Part shown: piece by piece, positions 21,211 through 32,048 of the stretch
Position numbering within the stretch: the stretch's first letter is position 1
How the letters are laid out: each line of letters starts with the position of its first letter
NCBI RefSeq assembly: GCF_000186865.1
Contig: NW_008705562.1
Coordinates: forward strand, 280,811-344,810
Source: Aureococcus anophagefferens
Lineage: Eukaryota; Sar; Pelagophyceae; Pelagomonadales; Pelagomonadaceae
DNA length: 64,000 nt
Direction of reading: 5' to 3'
Position numbers and translations under genes: made by a program
Notes under the pieces: generated by a model
What the model was told of the DNA's origin: nothing
Database searches by the model: none
Seen by the model: the letters and a program-made list of their open reading frames with translations, nothing else

Positions 21211-24200
21211 TCACGGGAGCTTGATGCCGTGGCCGCGGAGCAGGTCCTCGGCGCGCCGCTGGGAGTCCGCGATCTTCGGGATGAGCTCGCGCTCGACGAA
21301 GCTCGCGCGCGGGTTGCCCGTCTGGATGGAGGCGCCCGGCTCCTCCCAGAGGACCTTGTAGTGGAAGCGGAGCTTCGGCGCGACGTGCGTCGCGACGAGC
21401 GCGTCGAGCGCGCGACGGAGGTCGCCGTCGAGGGCCTCGAGCGCCGCCGCCGCGGACGCGCGGACGTCCGAGAAGACATCACGCCGGGCCGCCTGGTCCA
21501 CGAGGCAGTCCGTGATGGCGGCCTTGGAGCCCTTGCCCTTGATCTGCGACGCCGCGTCGTAGCCGGGCACGAGCGCCGCGCGGACGCCGCCGGGCGAGTC
21601 GCGGAACGTCGAGGCCGAGTGCTCGAGCGCGCGCGCCTTCATCGCCCGGAGCTCCCGCGCGCAGGCGTTGGCGACGTCGCTCGTCGTGATGGACTCGACC
21701 TCGTCGAGCTTGGCGGCGACGCAGAGCGGCGCGAGCTCGCGGCGCAGCGTCGCCCGCTCCTCCGCCGCGGCCGCGCTAACGGCGCCCACCGCCGCGTCCA
21801 GCGCCGCGACGAGGTCCTCGTTCATCGACGCGGCCCACGCGCCGGCGACCTCCTCCTCGAAGACGCCCGACACGTCCCGGTTCCAGTCGATGGCGCCCGC
21901 CGACGGGCTCGAGAACTCGCCGCGCCTCTTGACGACGGCCTTCTGGCGCGCGGCGACGATGTTCGACCGGTCTCCGAGGAGCGCGCGCGCGCGAGCGTTC
22001 GCGTCCCCGCGCGTCGCGTCGAGTGTCCCGCGCAGCGCGCCGAAGCAGGCGGACACGCGGCTCGCGCCGTCGCGGACGGCGCCCCGCAGCGCCGCCGCGG
22101 CCGCGCCGCCGTCGCCCAGGCGCGCCTCGACCGCCGCGCGGACCTTGTCGGCGAGCTCCGCGGGCGGCGCCGCCGCCTCGGGCGCTGCGGACCCGACGAG
22201 CGCGCGGAGCTGCGTCAGCGCCGACGCGTGCCAGACGCTCAGCTGGGACGCCGTCTGCTCCACGCACCAGCGCCGCTTCAGCCAGCCGCGCCGCCGGAGG
22301 AGCTCCTGGAGCCGCGGCACGCCCGTCTCCTCGGCGGTCGAGAAGACGGGCGTGTCGCGGAGCGGCGCGTCCCCGTCGGCGAGGTCGAGGAATTGAGCGG
22401 CTGAGCAAACGTGGATCTCGGGCGCGCGGGCCGCGGCGCCGGCCTCGCGGAGCTTGGACGCGACGCTGGCCTTTATGGACGCGGCGACGTCGGACGACCG
22501 GCGCGACACGGCCGCGGAGAGGAGCTTCGTCCGCGCGGCGTCGCGGTCGCGCCGCGCGTCGGCGAGCTCGCGGAGGAGCTTGAGCGCGTCCATGGGTGCG
22601 ACGTTCGGATCCTCGGACGCCGCCTCGAGCAGGGCGATCTGCTGCTCGAGGGCGTCGAAGCGCTCGCGCGCGGCGGCGACGCGCGGGTCGGTAGCGCGCT
22701 TCCGCGCGGCCTCGTGGGGGTTGATGTCCGCCTTCGTGACGACGACGACGATGGACGCGAGCTTGCCGTCGACGAGGGACTCGCGCAGCAGGGACTCGCC
22801 CAGGAACTCCTCGAGGATATCGTTCGTCTCCGCGCGCGTCGTCTCCAGGACGACGAGGAGCGTGTCGCATTCCGCGAAGCGGCTCCGGGCGACGTTCGAC
22901 CGCGCCGCGTTCGCGTCGTTGAGGCCCGGGAGGTCGCAGAGCACGCAATGCCGCGTGAGGTCCGACTCGAAGGGGCCCTCGAGCTTGAAGTCGCGCACCG
23001 CGGCCCAGTACGAGGGCACGCCGGGCAGCGCCTTGGTGTACCTCTCCATCTGGGCCATCAGCGACTTCGCGTCGGCGCCGGACGTCGTGAACGGCGCGTC
23101 CGCGAGGATCGCGGCGAGCACCTCGCCCTTGGGATGCGCGGGGAGATCCTTCGCGCACGCGACCTTGACCCCGTAGACGGCCGTGAGCGTCTGCGCGGCG
23201 ACGAGCGCGGCGGCCCTCGCGTCGCCGTCGGCGTCGGCCGCGTCGCCCTCCTCCAGGTCCGCCTTGAGCCGCGCTTCCTGCGCCGCCCACTCGCGGGGCT
23301 TGAGCAGCGTCGCCGTCGCCCGGAAGTTCGCCATCTCGCCGTTCCCGACGACGTCGACGGCGGCCGCCGTGCACGCGCCCTTGTCGTCCGTCGGCAGCAG
23401 GCCCCGCGAGTTCATGACGGCGTTGAGCAGCGTGCTCTTGCCGTGGCCCTGCTGGCCGACGACGCCGACCTTGAGGCGGGGCAGCCGCGACGCCGCGTCG
23501 ACCTCCTGCTTCCGCCGCCGCCAGTCCGACCGGAGCGCCTCGACCTGCGGCCCGTCGCCGAGCGCCGCGAGGCCGCCGTCGAGCGCCTCGCGGAGCGACG
23601 ACGCGAGGCGGCGCGCGGCGACGGCGAACGCCTTCGGGTCCGACGTCGCCTCGCGGCGCACGCGGTCGTCCTCCTCGAGCTCCTCGAGCCGCCCCCTGAT
23701 GCGGCCCAGCTCGCCGCGCGACGCCTCCGCCACCGCCGCGAGCCGCGCGGCGAACGCGTCCGCGGCCGCGGCCCAGGCGACGATCGCGGCCGCGCCGCCG
23801 CACGAGGCGGACACCGCGGCGCCGTCGAAAACCATCCGCTCGGCCTCCTCGCCGAGGCGACCCAGCGGCTCGTGGGCGAGCTCGTCGTAGCGCCGGAGCT
23901 CCTCCTTGCACTCGTCGACGGACGTCGCCTCGTCGAGCGCGAGCGCCGGCAGCTCCCCGAGCCTGGGCAGCAAAAGGGTGATTCAACGTAGCTTCAACAT
24001 GAGTGTTCCGCGCGCGCGCGTTCCGACAAAAGCATCCACGCTGCGAGACCGTCCCGAGAGATGATCGCTCGTCCAAAAATCAGCCGAAACGAGTGGGAAA
24101 TGGCCGAGATATGAGCCTTCGAAGTTGGGAATTTCGCTCTCTTTTGCTGCCCTGCCCCGAGCGACTCGAAGGACGCCTCGAGCGCCGCGAGGCGCGGCCC

Positions 24201-27200
24201 GAGGTCGCCGGCGACGGCCCGCAGGGCCCGCACGCCGCGCGCCGTCGCGTCGGTCGCCGCGACGTCGTCGCCGCCGTCGATCGCGCGCGTCCAATGCCGC
24301 CGCCGTTCGGCGAGCGGGTCGTGGCGCGCGCGGAGGGTCGCCGCCTCCGCGTGCCCCCAGCGCTCGAGGTCCTCGAGCGGCTGGCTCACGTCCTTCCGAG
24401 CTTCCTCGGCGATCAGCGCCGCGCCTTCTTCGAACGCCGGCGCGTCGAGCCGGTCGAGCGCGGACGCGACCGCGTTCGTCGTCTCGTGCCATCGGTCGAG
24501 GACCGCGCCGATCTCGGCCGCGATCGCGTCGCGCCTCCGCCAGGTCGGGAGCTCCTGCTCCCGGAGTCTCGCCATCATATCACATACCGCGCCGGCTGTT
24601 TTGTCCAACGCGGCGAGCGCGGAGGCCCAGCTCGCTGTCATCTCGGCGGCGCCGGGGTGACCCTCGGGGAGCGACGCGTCGAGGACGGAGCTGCTTTTGG
24701 CGGCGGCGAGGCGCGTCGCGCACTCGGTCAGCACCGTCATCGCGTCCTCGACGTCGCCGGCGGTGGCGAACACAGGCGTCGAGGGAATCGCCGCGGCCTT
24801 CACCTCGGCTCGGAGCGCCGCCAGCCGTTGGCCGTAGACCGCGAGCGCGCGCTCCGCCGCCGTCGCTTCCGCGAGGCGCGCCTCGAGCGCGGCCAGGGCG
24901 CTTCGCGCCTCCGCGGTGTCGGCCGCGGCCGCGTCGCGTCGCCGTTCGGCCGTCGTCACGAAATCGAGATCGCTCCGCACGACGTCTCGCTCGAACGCCT
25001 CGGAGCCGTCTCCCGCGCGCTCGGCGAAACCCGAGAGGAGCGCCGCCGCGGCGTCGCGCGCGTCGCGGAGGGCCTCCGACGCCCAGCACTCGGGGCCCGG
25101 CGCGCGTATCGCCTCGAGCGCGGCCGCGGCGGTCTTCGCCTCGCGCGCGGCCGCCTCGACGACGGTCTCCGCCGCTCGCTCGAGGCCGGCGAGTTCTTTC
25201 TCCGCGCGGGAAAAGAAGGTGATCGACGCGTCGACGCTCTTCGTCGCGGCGTCCAGGGACGCCTCGGCGTCGAGCAATGTGCGAGTCGCGGCTTCGGCCG
25301 CCGGGTGGCCGTGGCGCTGGAGTTGGGCGACGCCCGCCTTGGCCGCGGCGAGGCGCGATCCCGCGTAGCCGCCCCCCTCCTTGACCGCCTCCGCCTTCTT
25401 GACTCGCTCGGCCGCGTCGCGCGCCGACGTCACAGCCGCGCCCCGCTCCAAAGCGACGACCTCCGCCTCCACGCCTTCTACGGCGCGGGCCGCGTCCCGG
25501 ACCGCGGCCTCGTCGCCCACGAGCGTCGAGAGCGTCGTCTTCCACAGGATGAGCGCCTCCGCCGAGACCTTCGCGTCGTCCGCGCGCGCCGCGGCGGCGG
25601 CCGCCGCCGCCTCGAGGACCTCGCGCTCCGGGTGCACGCCGAGGTCTGCGTCGCCCCGCAGCGCGTCGTCCACCGCCGACGCGAGGACGGTCGCGAGCTC
25701 CGAGGCCTCGTGCGCCGTGACGTTGACGGCCGAGGCGTCGAAGCGCGCCGCGTCGGACGCGGCCGCGGCGAAGGGCGCAACGAGGCGCGCGAGCGCTTCT
25801 TCGCGGGCGACCGCCCGTTGGATCCGCGCCGTTCGCGCCGCGACCGCCGCCGCCGCGCGGGACGCGAGCCGACCGCGCGCGGCGACGGCCGCCTCGGCCG
25901 TCGCGGCGGCGGCGAGGTCCTCCGCGGCGGGCGCGTCGTCGTCGTCGTCCCAGGCCTCGCCCGCGGCCGCGGCGTCGGCGCGCGCGAGCTCGAGCCGAGC
26001 CGCGTCGGCGGCGGGGGCCAGGGCCTCCCGGAGGCCGCGCACCGCGGCCCCGAGGTCCCCCGCGAGCGCCGCGAGCGCGGACTCGTCCCACGACGTCTCC
26101 GCGCGCGCCGCCGCGCGCGACGCGTCTCGGAGCGGGCCCCGCGCGGCCGCGATCGCCTCCCGCCGCGCTCGTCGCGCCTCGCGGACGGACGCGACGTACG
26201 CGCCGAGCGCGGACGTCACGTCGTCGCGCAGCGCGGCCGCTTCGCCGGCGACGGCCGCGTCGGCCCCGTCGGCGGAAATCGCCGCGAGCGCGGCCAGCAG
26301 GCCCGCGCCGTCGACGGCCGGGTCCGCGGGCCTCGCGGCGCGGCCGACGACGAGGGCGGCCGCGACGGCCGCGGCGGCCGCGAGGCGGTCCGCGGCGGCG
26401 TCCGCTCGGTCCTCGCGCGTCTTGCGGCGCGCTCCGAGGCCGAGGGCCTCGTTCCACGCGTCGACGCGCGCGCGCGCCTCCCGGCCGTACACGCTCCGCT
26501 CGTCGACGATCAGCCCGGACGAGACCGCGTCGTAGGTCCTCGGCTCGTCGAGGATGCGCTCGTAGAATACGACGTCGCACTGCACCGCGGCCAAGGTCGC
26601 GGACGTCGCGTCGTCGCCGCTCGGGCGCGCGATGGCGCGCGCGAGGCCGTCGAGGGCGCCGAGCTCCGGCCGGGCCTCGGCGTCGGCCAGCGCCGCCGCC
26701 GCCGCGAGGAGCGCGTCGTGCCGCGTCGCGTCCCAGCGCCGCGCGGTCGCCGCCATGCCCGCGACGGCCTCGTGGTGCGACTTGAGGCCGCTCGCGTGCC
26801 GCACGAGGCGCTCGCCGACCGCGCGCGCGCGGTCGACGAGATCGTTCCGGGCCTCGGCGCGGCGCGCGGGCAGCGCGGCGATGGCCTCCTGCCGGGCCCC
26901 GAGGCCCACGATGTGCGGCACCGCCGCGACCGACAGCGTCTCGAATCGCGCGGCCGCTTCGTCGAGCGTCGCCGCGGCGCGCCAGTCTCGCGGCGCGGAC
27001 ACCGCGGCCTCCGCGTCGCGCGCCCACGCCTCGGCGGCCTCCAACGACGCGGACGATGCCTCGATCGCCGCGTCGACCTCGAGCTCCTCGGCGACGCGCG
27101 CCCGCGCGGCTTCGAAGGCGCCGGCGTGCTTCTCGAGAGCCGCCCAGACCGCGGCCGGCGAGTCGTCGTCTTCGTCGCGCTCGGAGAACGACGACGCCGC

Positions 27201-28310
27201 CGACTCGCGGCGCGAGTCCCCGGGGGCCTCGAGGATCGCGGCGACGGCACCTTCCGCGCCGGCGAGGTCCGCGCGCAGGAGGTCCATCTGCGCCGGGAGG
27301 CGGGGTTCCACCGCGCCAAACGCTTCGGCGCGCGCGGCGTCGAGCCGCTCCGCGAGCGCCGCGCCGGAGACGTCCTCGTCGTCCGCGGGCCAGGCCGGCG
27401 CGACGACGCGCCGCGCCCTCGAGCACGCGGCCACGAACTGCCGCAGCGAGCGCGCGTGGTCGTCGAGGAGCACGCCGTATTCGACCTCGACCGCCGCGGG
27501 GTCGTCGGCCGCGGCCACCGCCGCGCACGCGGCCCGGAGCGCGGCGCGCGACGCCGCGTCCGCCTGCTCGAGAGCCCGCGCCACCGCCGCGGCCTCGTTC
27601 GCCGCGGCCTCGTTCGCCGCGGCCTCGTTCGCTGCGGCCTCGTTCGCCGCGGCCTCGTTCGCCGCGGTCTCCGCCGCCGCGGCCTCGTTCGCCGCGGCCT
27701 CGTTCGCCGCGGCCTCGTTCGCCGCGGCCTCGTTCGCCGCGGCCTCGTTCGCCGCGGCCTCGTTCGCCTCCGCCTCTTTCGCCTCCGCCGCCGCCGCGGT
27801 CTCCGCCGCCGCCCTCGCCCCGGCGATCCGCTTGGCCTGGTCCACCGCGGCCTGCTCCGCGGCGGCGGCCTCCTCCGCCGCCGCGACGACGTCCGCCGTC
27901 GCCGCCTCCGCGGCGGGCGCCGCGGCCTCGCGCGCCGGGATGTCCTCGAGGACCTCGACGAGGAGGCGCCGCCGCTTGCGCGCGTTGCCGTACTCCTCTT
28001 CGCGGTCGCGCTGCCGCTTGAGCGCCACGTAGGCCAGGTCCTGGACGATCATGCGCGGCGGCCCGTTTCGCATCTTCCGGGCGCCGTCCGCGACGACGTC
28101 CAGCAAATTCTCATCCTCGTCTACGGCGCCGAGGCCGTCGATGAACACATGGTACGACGCGGGCATCACGTCCGGGAACTTGGCCGCGAGGAGCGCTCGC
28201 GCGTCGCGCACGGTCGACGGCGCGGCGACCTTGATGTAGCCGACGAGATGCTCTGCGCGGTTCAGCGCCACTGCGACTCGCTCGGTCATGGCTTCGGACG
28301 GGGCAGCCAT
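21211..28310 (-). CDS. Giant coiled-coil protein with C-terminal dynamin-like GTPase
   Basis: Exons 28310-24163 and 23962-21211 (minus strand) give 2,299 residues; the single intron is a 200-bp family A introner. The N-terminal 110 residues (MAAPSEAMTERV onward) may form a ubiquitin-like fold. A (NEAA)n tract and more than 1,000 residues of Ala/Glu/Arg-rich, spectrin-like coiled coil follow. The C-terminal third is a dynamin-superfamily GTPase: G1 VGVVGQQGHGKSTLLNA, G3 CDLPGLND, G4 TKAD. It resembles the nuclear GTPase SLIP-GC type more than classical dynamin, and I see no PH domain. The exon junction joins FES to LGELPALALDEA in frame. Role unknown; membrane or cytoskeletal scaffolding is possible. 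Confidence 0.8.
23963..24162 (-). mobile_element. Introner family A, 200-bp intron of the dynamin-like gene
   Basis: GC-AG intron, phase 2, with an exact 8-bp duplication GCTCGGGG. Ends read CAGGGCAGCAAAAG and CTTTTGCTGCCCAG. Both ends carry the same GACAAG-to-GCAAAAG change, so the two terminal repeats still match each other. Confidence 0.95.
27590..27780. repeat. 15-bp minisatellite encoding (Asn-Glu-Ala-Ala-Ala)n
   Basis: About twelve near-identical copies of GCCGCGGCCTCGTTC in frame within the coiled-coil part of the dynamin-like protein; one unit reads GTCTCCGCC instead. Length variation between alleles is likely. Confidence 0.9.
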
Positions 28311-28452
28311 AATCCGAATCAAATTACCAACGGATTGAAGTCGTTCTTTCCGTACTGTTGTACGCAGAGCATGAGCCAGCCCAGTGTCGTAATTCGGAGC
28401 CAGCGCGTCGAGCGGCGGCAACCCCATTGAGTGCTCAAGGAGCCCAGCGACG
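28311..28452. promoter_or_regulatory. Divergent intergenic region, AT-richer
   Basis: 142 bp between the starts of the dynamin-like gene (minus) and the polytopic membrane protein gene (plus). Around 28315-28370 it is distinctly AT-richer than the flanking coding sequence, which suits a shared promoter. No specific motif is recognised. Confidence 0.35.
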
Positions 28453-28578
28453 ATGGACCAGCCCGCGGCGCGCGACGCTCGAGCGGCGGCGACGATGGAG
28501 CAGCCCGCGGCGCGCGACGCTCGAGCGGCGGCGACGATGGAGCAGCCCGCGGCGCGCGACGCTCTCGGCGGCGACGGC
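28452..28578 (+). repeat. 42-bp tandem repeat, three copies
   Basis: Three in-frame copies of a 42-bp unit encode M(D/E)QPAARDARAAAT, the last one truncated. A second short duplication (LTQRSSAT, 27 bp) follows at about 28627-28680. Confidence 0.85.
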
Positions 28579-30704
28579 GACGCGCCGTCGAGCGCCTCGC
28601 CGATGGACGTCGAGGCCGAGGCGTGCCTGACCCAGCGCTCGAGCGCGACGCACCTGACCCAGCGCTCGAGCGCGACGCTGCGCGTCCTGTCGCGCCGGCG
28701 CCGGCGGATCGCGTCGTCGACGTCGTGAGACCTGGTCGTGTGCGCCGTCATCGTCGTCGGCGCGCTGCTGAGCTACGGCCTCCGCGTCTGGACCGACGCC
28801 GGCAACCCCGTCGGCGGCCGCGACGCCTGCGCGCGGGAGGCCGCGGAGCTCTCGGGCGACGTGCTCGACACGGGCGTGTCCGCGTGCCACCTCCGCGACG
28901 AGATCCTCGTGCGGAAGCGCTGGTACGACGGCGCCGTCACGTGGTTCGACATGCAGGTCTCGGCCGCCGCGCTGCGGCCGGCCCGGGGCCAGGCCGCGGC
29001 GATCTACGCCACGCAGCGCGTCGTCTTCGGCTTCGTCTCCGTGCTGGCGAACTGCCGCGTGCTCTTCTTCCACTACTCCGCGGGCCCCAGCGTCCTGTGG
29101 CCGTGACGACTTTCGAGAGATTTCGGCCGGGGAAACGACGAAACATCGTTACCGTCGTGCTCGGTAGGTGGACCCGCACCCGAAGTTCACGGTCGACGCG
29201 CGGAGCCGCGCCGTGATCCGCGCGCACGTCGCCGCGGGCAGCGTCGAGGTCGCGCTGCCCCTCGTGGCCTTCCTGACGTCCGACGAGGCGCTCGGGCGCG
29301 GCGCGATGTGGGCCACGCTCGCCGCCGAGGTCGTCCACGCGTCGACGGCCGCGGCGCTCACGCCGGACGTCTTCGGCACGAAGACGATCATGGTGCCCGC
29401 CTACGCCGTCGTCGTGGCCATCAAGGTCCTCCTCGCGTAGACCCGGCGTTCGTCTTCGCGCGCGCGCGACTCGCGCGGCGCTCGTAGGTGCGGCCTCCTC
29501 GCGGCGCTCGTGCACGACCGGGCCGCCGTGTCCGGCCGCGCGGCCTACAAGGACGAGGTCGAGTGGCTCTCGGCGTCCTGTGGCGGTGACGATTTTCGAG
29601 AGATTTTGACCGGAAAAACGAAGAGACATCGTGACCGGCATGCTTGGGAGGTGGCTCTGGGCCCTGTGGAGCGCGCACAACACCTACGCGTACGTGCGGC
29701 TCTGGTACGCGTTCCTCGCGCGCATCGACAGCCTCCAGAGCCACCTCTACAGCGTCGCGATCCTGCTCGCGGGCGCGACGGCCGGCGGCCAGGCCGTCGG
29801 CTTCGTCTTCGTGCCGCTGCTCGTGGCCGCGTGCTACGTCTACCAGGCGTGGCTCCACCGGTCGGCCAAGGGGCTTTTGGACCGCCTCGAGGCCATCGAG
29901 GCCAAGGCGAAGCGCCGGGGCTTCGCGACCGCCGCGGAGCTCGAGGCCGAGGCCGCGGACCTGCGCCTCGCGCTCCTCGACCGCGCGCTGTCCTTCGAGG
30001 AGAACTCGCGCCTCTTCCTCATCCAGAGCGGCGACCAGATATCCTACGTGCGCGAGCTCCTCGAGCGCCGGGGCCTCGACGCCGACGACGCGGCGCTCCG
30101 CGCCGCGGACGTGGCCCCGCGGACGCGCGCGGACGTCGTCTACGAGCTCGCGGCGTCCCAGAGCTACCTCGAGTGCGACCGCGACGTCAACGGCGCGGAG
30201 CTCCTGCTCTTCTTCGCGCACTTCGGCATGCGCGTGCCGCAGGTCGCGGCGATCCTGCGGACGAAGATCACGAGGCACCCGGACGGGAGCGAGACCGTGT
30301 CGCGCGACGTCTTCTTCGACGCCTTCGAGGTCTTCTGGACCTACGTCTTCGCCCAGCTCCTCGAGCTCTACCGCGCGGCGACGCTGTCGACGCGGCACAC
30401 GCTCAACGAGCTCCTCGCGCGCCACGACCGGCGCTCGGACGGCTGCCCCTTCAAGGCGGCACCGAGCCCGCGCGACGCCGACGCCGCGGTCGCGCGCCTC
30501 GCGGCGTCGCCGCCGGCGGGCGCCGCGTCCGCGGTCTGGGCGTCGAAGCGGTCCCTCCTCTCCGCGCGCGCCGCGTCGCCCGCGAGTAGCGCCGCGGCGC
30601 CGTCGTTCGTCGACCCCCGCGCCGCGCTCCGCGTCGCGAACGTGCAGATCCACATGGACTCCTGGGTCTCCGCGCGCCACCTCGACCTCGAAGCGCGCGC
30701 GTAA
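28453..30704 (+). CDS. Polytopic membrane protein with EF-hand-like C-terminus; in-frame TGA near start
   Basis: Exons 28453-29079, 29168-29436, 29488-29562 and 29651-30704. Introns 1 and 3 are 88-bp family C introners; intron 2 is a plain 51-bp GT-AG intron. About seven hydrophobic segments occur (CAVIVVGALLSYGL; YATQRVVFGFVSVLANC; IMVPAYAVVVAIKVLLACGLL; LYSVAILLAGATAGG; VGFVFVPLLVAACYVY). A cytosolic tail with EF-hand-like loops follows (ECDRDVNGAELL; TRHPDGSETVSRDVF). I do not recognise the family. The first exon has three 42-bp repeats (MEQPAARDARAAAT) and then an in-frame TGA at 28726-28728, so the true start or a sequence error is unresolved; no ATG is found between that TGA and the first membrane helix. 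Confidence 0.6.
29080..29167 (+). mobile_element. Introner family C, 80-bp element forming an 88-bp intron
   Basis: GC-AG intron, phase 0, joining LFFHYS to VDPHPKFTVD. Element 29088-29167 starts CAGCGTCCTGTGGCCGTGAC and ends GTCGTGCTCGGTAG. The flanking duplication is GCGGGCCC/GTGGACCC (6 of 8). It is about 70-75% identical to 29571-29650 over the full 80 bp, with no gaps. Confidence 0.8.
29563..29650 (+). mobile_element. Introner family C, 80-bp element forming an 88-bp intron
   Basis: GT-AG intron, phase 2, with an exact 8-bp duplication GTGGCTCT. Element 29571-29650 starts CGGCGTCCTGTGGCGGTGAC and ends GGCATGCTTGGGAG. Subterminal segments are inverted (CGGTGACGAT near the left end, ATCGTGACCG near the right, 9 of 10). 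Splicing gives YKDEVEWLWALWSAHNTY. Confidence 0.85.
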
Positions 30705-30768
30705 CCGCGTCGTCCGCGCTACGACTCGGCGCGGCCCGCGTGGACCCCGGGGTCTCCGCGCGCCCGTG

Positions 30769-31941
30769 TTACGACTCGGCGCGGCGGACGAGCGCGCGGA
30801 CGGCGTCCGGGTCCGCCGAGGCCGCGACGCACGCGGCGACGATGAGCGCGCCGCCCGCGGCGTCGAGGGGCGAGAGGGGCTCGGCGATGAGGAGCGCGGC
30901 GAAGAGCGCGGCCCAGAGGGGCTCCGTCGCGAGGAGGACGGACGCCTCGGCGGAGGAGACGCGGCCGAGGGCCGTCGTCTCCGCGACGCGATTCGCGGCC
31001 GTCGTCGCGAGGCCCGTCCACGCGGCCGCGAGCGCGACGGTCCGCAGGGCCGGGTCGAGGAAGAGGCCCGGCAGGGCGAAGGACGCGCTCCGGCCGTCGA
31101 GGAGCCAGCCGGAGCCCGCGAGGCCGTCCCACGCGGCCCAGAGAGCGGACGCCGCGGCGACGACGGAGACCTGGCACGCCGTGATGGGCAGCGCCTGCGT
31201 CGGCTCCTCGGCCATCATCTTCTCCGTGAGGAAGAAGGACGTGCCGAAGCCCACGGCCTGGAGCATGGCGAGCCCGTCGCCGACGGAGAGCAGGCCCGTC
31301 GCCGCGCCGCCGCCGGCCGCGAACGCGCCGGGCAGCTCGAGGAGGCCGACGCCGAGGAGGCAGAGCGCGCCCGCGAGCCAGACCTGGGGCGCGTCGCGCG
31401 GCCCTAAATCCCGGCGCCCGTCGACGACGTAGCCCAGCGCCGGGCAGACGACGACGGTGAGCGCGCCGAGGAACGCCACCGTCGACGCCTGCTCCGTGAC
31501 GAGCGCCGCGCTCTGCGTGACGTAGCCCAGCGTCGTGAACGCGCCGCAGACCAGGGCCGGTGTCGCCAGTTTCGGCTCGAGGCGCAGGAGCCAGGGGCTC
31601 AGGGCCGCGGCGGCGAGCACGAAGCGCGCGGACGTCGACGCGGACGCGGGCAGCGCGTCGTTCATGAGCCGGCCGAGCGCAAAGTTCGTGCCGTAGAGCA
31701 CGGACGACCCGAGGAGCAGCGCCTTCGGCCAGAGCACGACGGCCTCCTCCTCCTCCGGCTCCTCGACGACGCAGATGCCCCGCGCGCAGACGACGTCGGG
31801 CACCGGCGACAGGTCGATGAGCGTCGCCTCCTCCAGCGCCTCGTCGACGACCAAACGTCGGAGCCGCGCGGTCGCCGGGGCCGCCGGCGCGACGAATCCA
31901 CGCGCGACGCCGAGGAGCACGAGAAACACCGCCGGGCGCAT
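30769..31941 (-). CDS. Plastid-targeted DMT-superfamily transporter (EamA type)
   Basis: 390 residues. The N-terminus MRPAVFLVLLGVARGFVAP is a signal peptide ending in G-V-A-R-G|F-V-A-P, a good bipartite plastid signal. An acidic linker follows (VVEEPEEEEAVV) and then two EamA repeats of about five membrane helices each. Typical features are LLLGSSVLYGTNFALGRLM, FVLAAAALSPWLL, and the second-repeat ending SSAEASVLLATEPLWAALFA. It is likely a metabolite or drug exporter of a plastid-surrounding membrane; the substrate cannot be told. It converges on the upstream polytopic membrane gene with 64 bp between stops, where an ACGACTCGGCGCGG motif is duplicated (30720 and 30771). Confidence 0.9.
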   Translation of the reverse strand: MRPAVFLVLLGVARGFVAPAAPATARLRRLVVDEALEEATLIDLSPVPDVVCARGICVVEEPEEEEAVVLWPKALLLGSSVLYGTNFALGRLMNDALPASASTSARFVLAAAALSPWLLRLEPKLATPALVCGAFTTLGYVTQSAALVTEQASTVAFLGALTVVVCPALGYVVDGRRDLGPRDAPQVWLAGALCLLGVGLLELPGAFAAGGGAATGLLSVGDGLAMLQAVGFGTSFFLTEKMMAEEPTQALPITACQVSVVAAASALWAAWDGLAGSGWLLDGRSASFALPGLFLDPALRTVALAAAWTGLATTAANRVAETTALGRVSSAEASVLLATEPLWAALFAALLIAEPLSPLDAAGGALIVAACVAASADPDAVRALVRRAES

Positions 31942-32048
31942 CCTCGTGCTTGCAACAGGCCTTGCCTCAGGCCTTGCCGCGATCTATTCAGCGCGTGGCG
32001 CTTGTTGAAGTCTGCCGGTTCTTAGCAACGCTTGCAAGGCTGCCCCCG

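Noticed and set aside
24003..28430. Very long open frames antisense to the coiled-coil/dynamin gene (more than 1,400 codons), and similar antisense frames over most other genes.
   Set aside because: Stop codons are rare at about 70% GC. These frames are Arg-rich with no domains, and third-position bias always favours the opposite strand.
28726..28728. Selenocysteine at the TGA of the polytopic membrane protein.
   Set aside because: It lies in a low-complexity N-terminal stretch with no conserved Cys or redox motif, so recoding has no family support.
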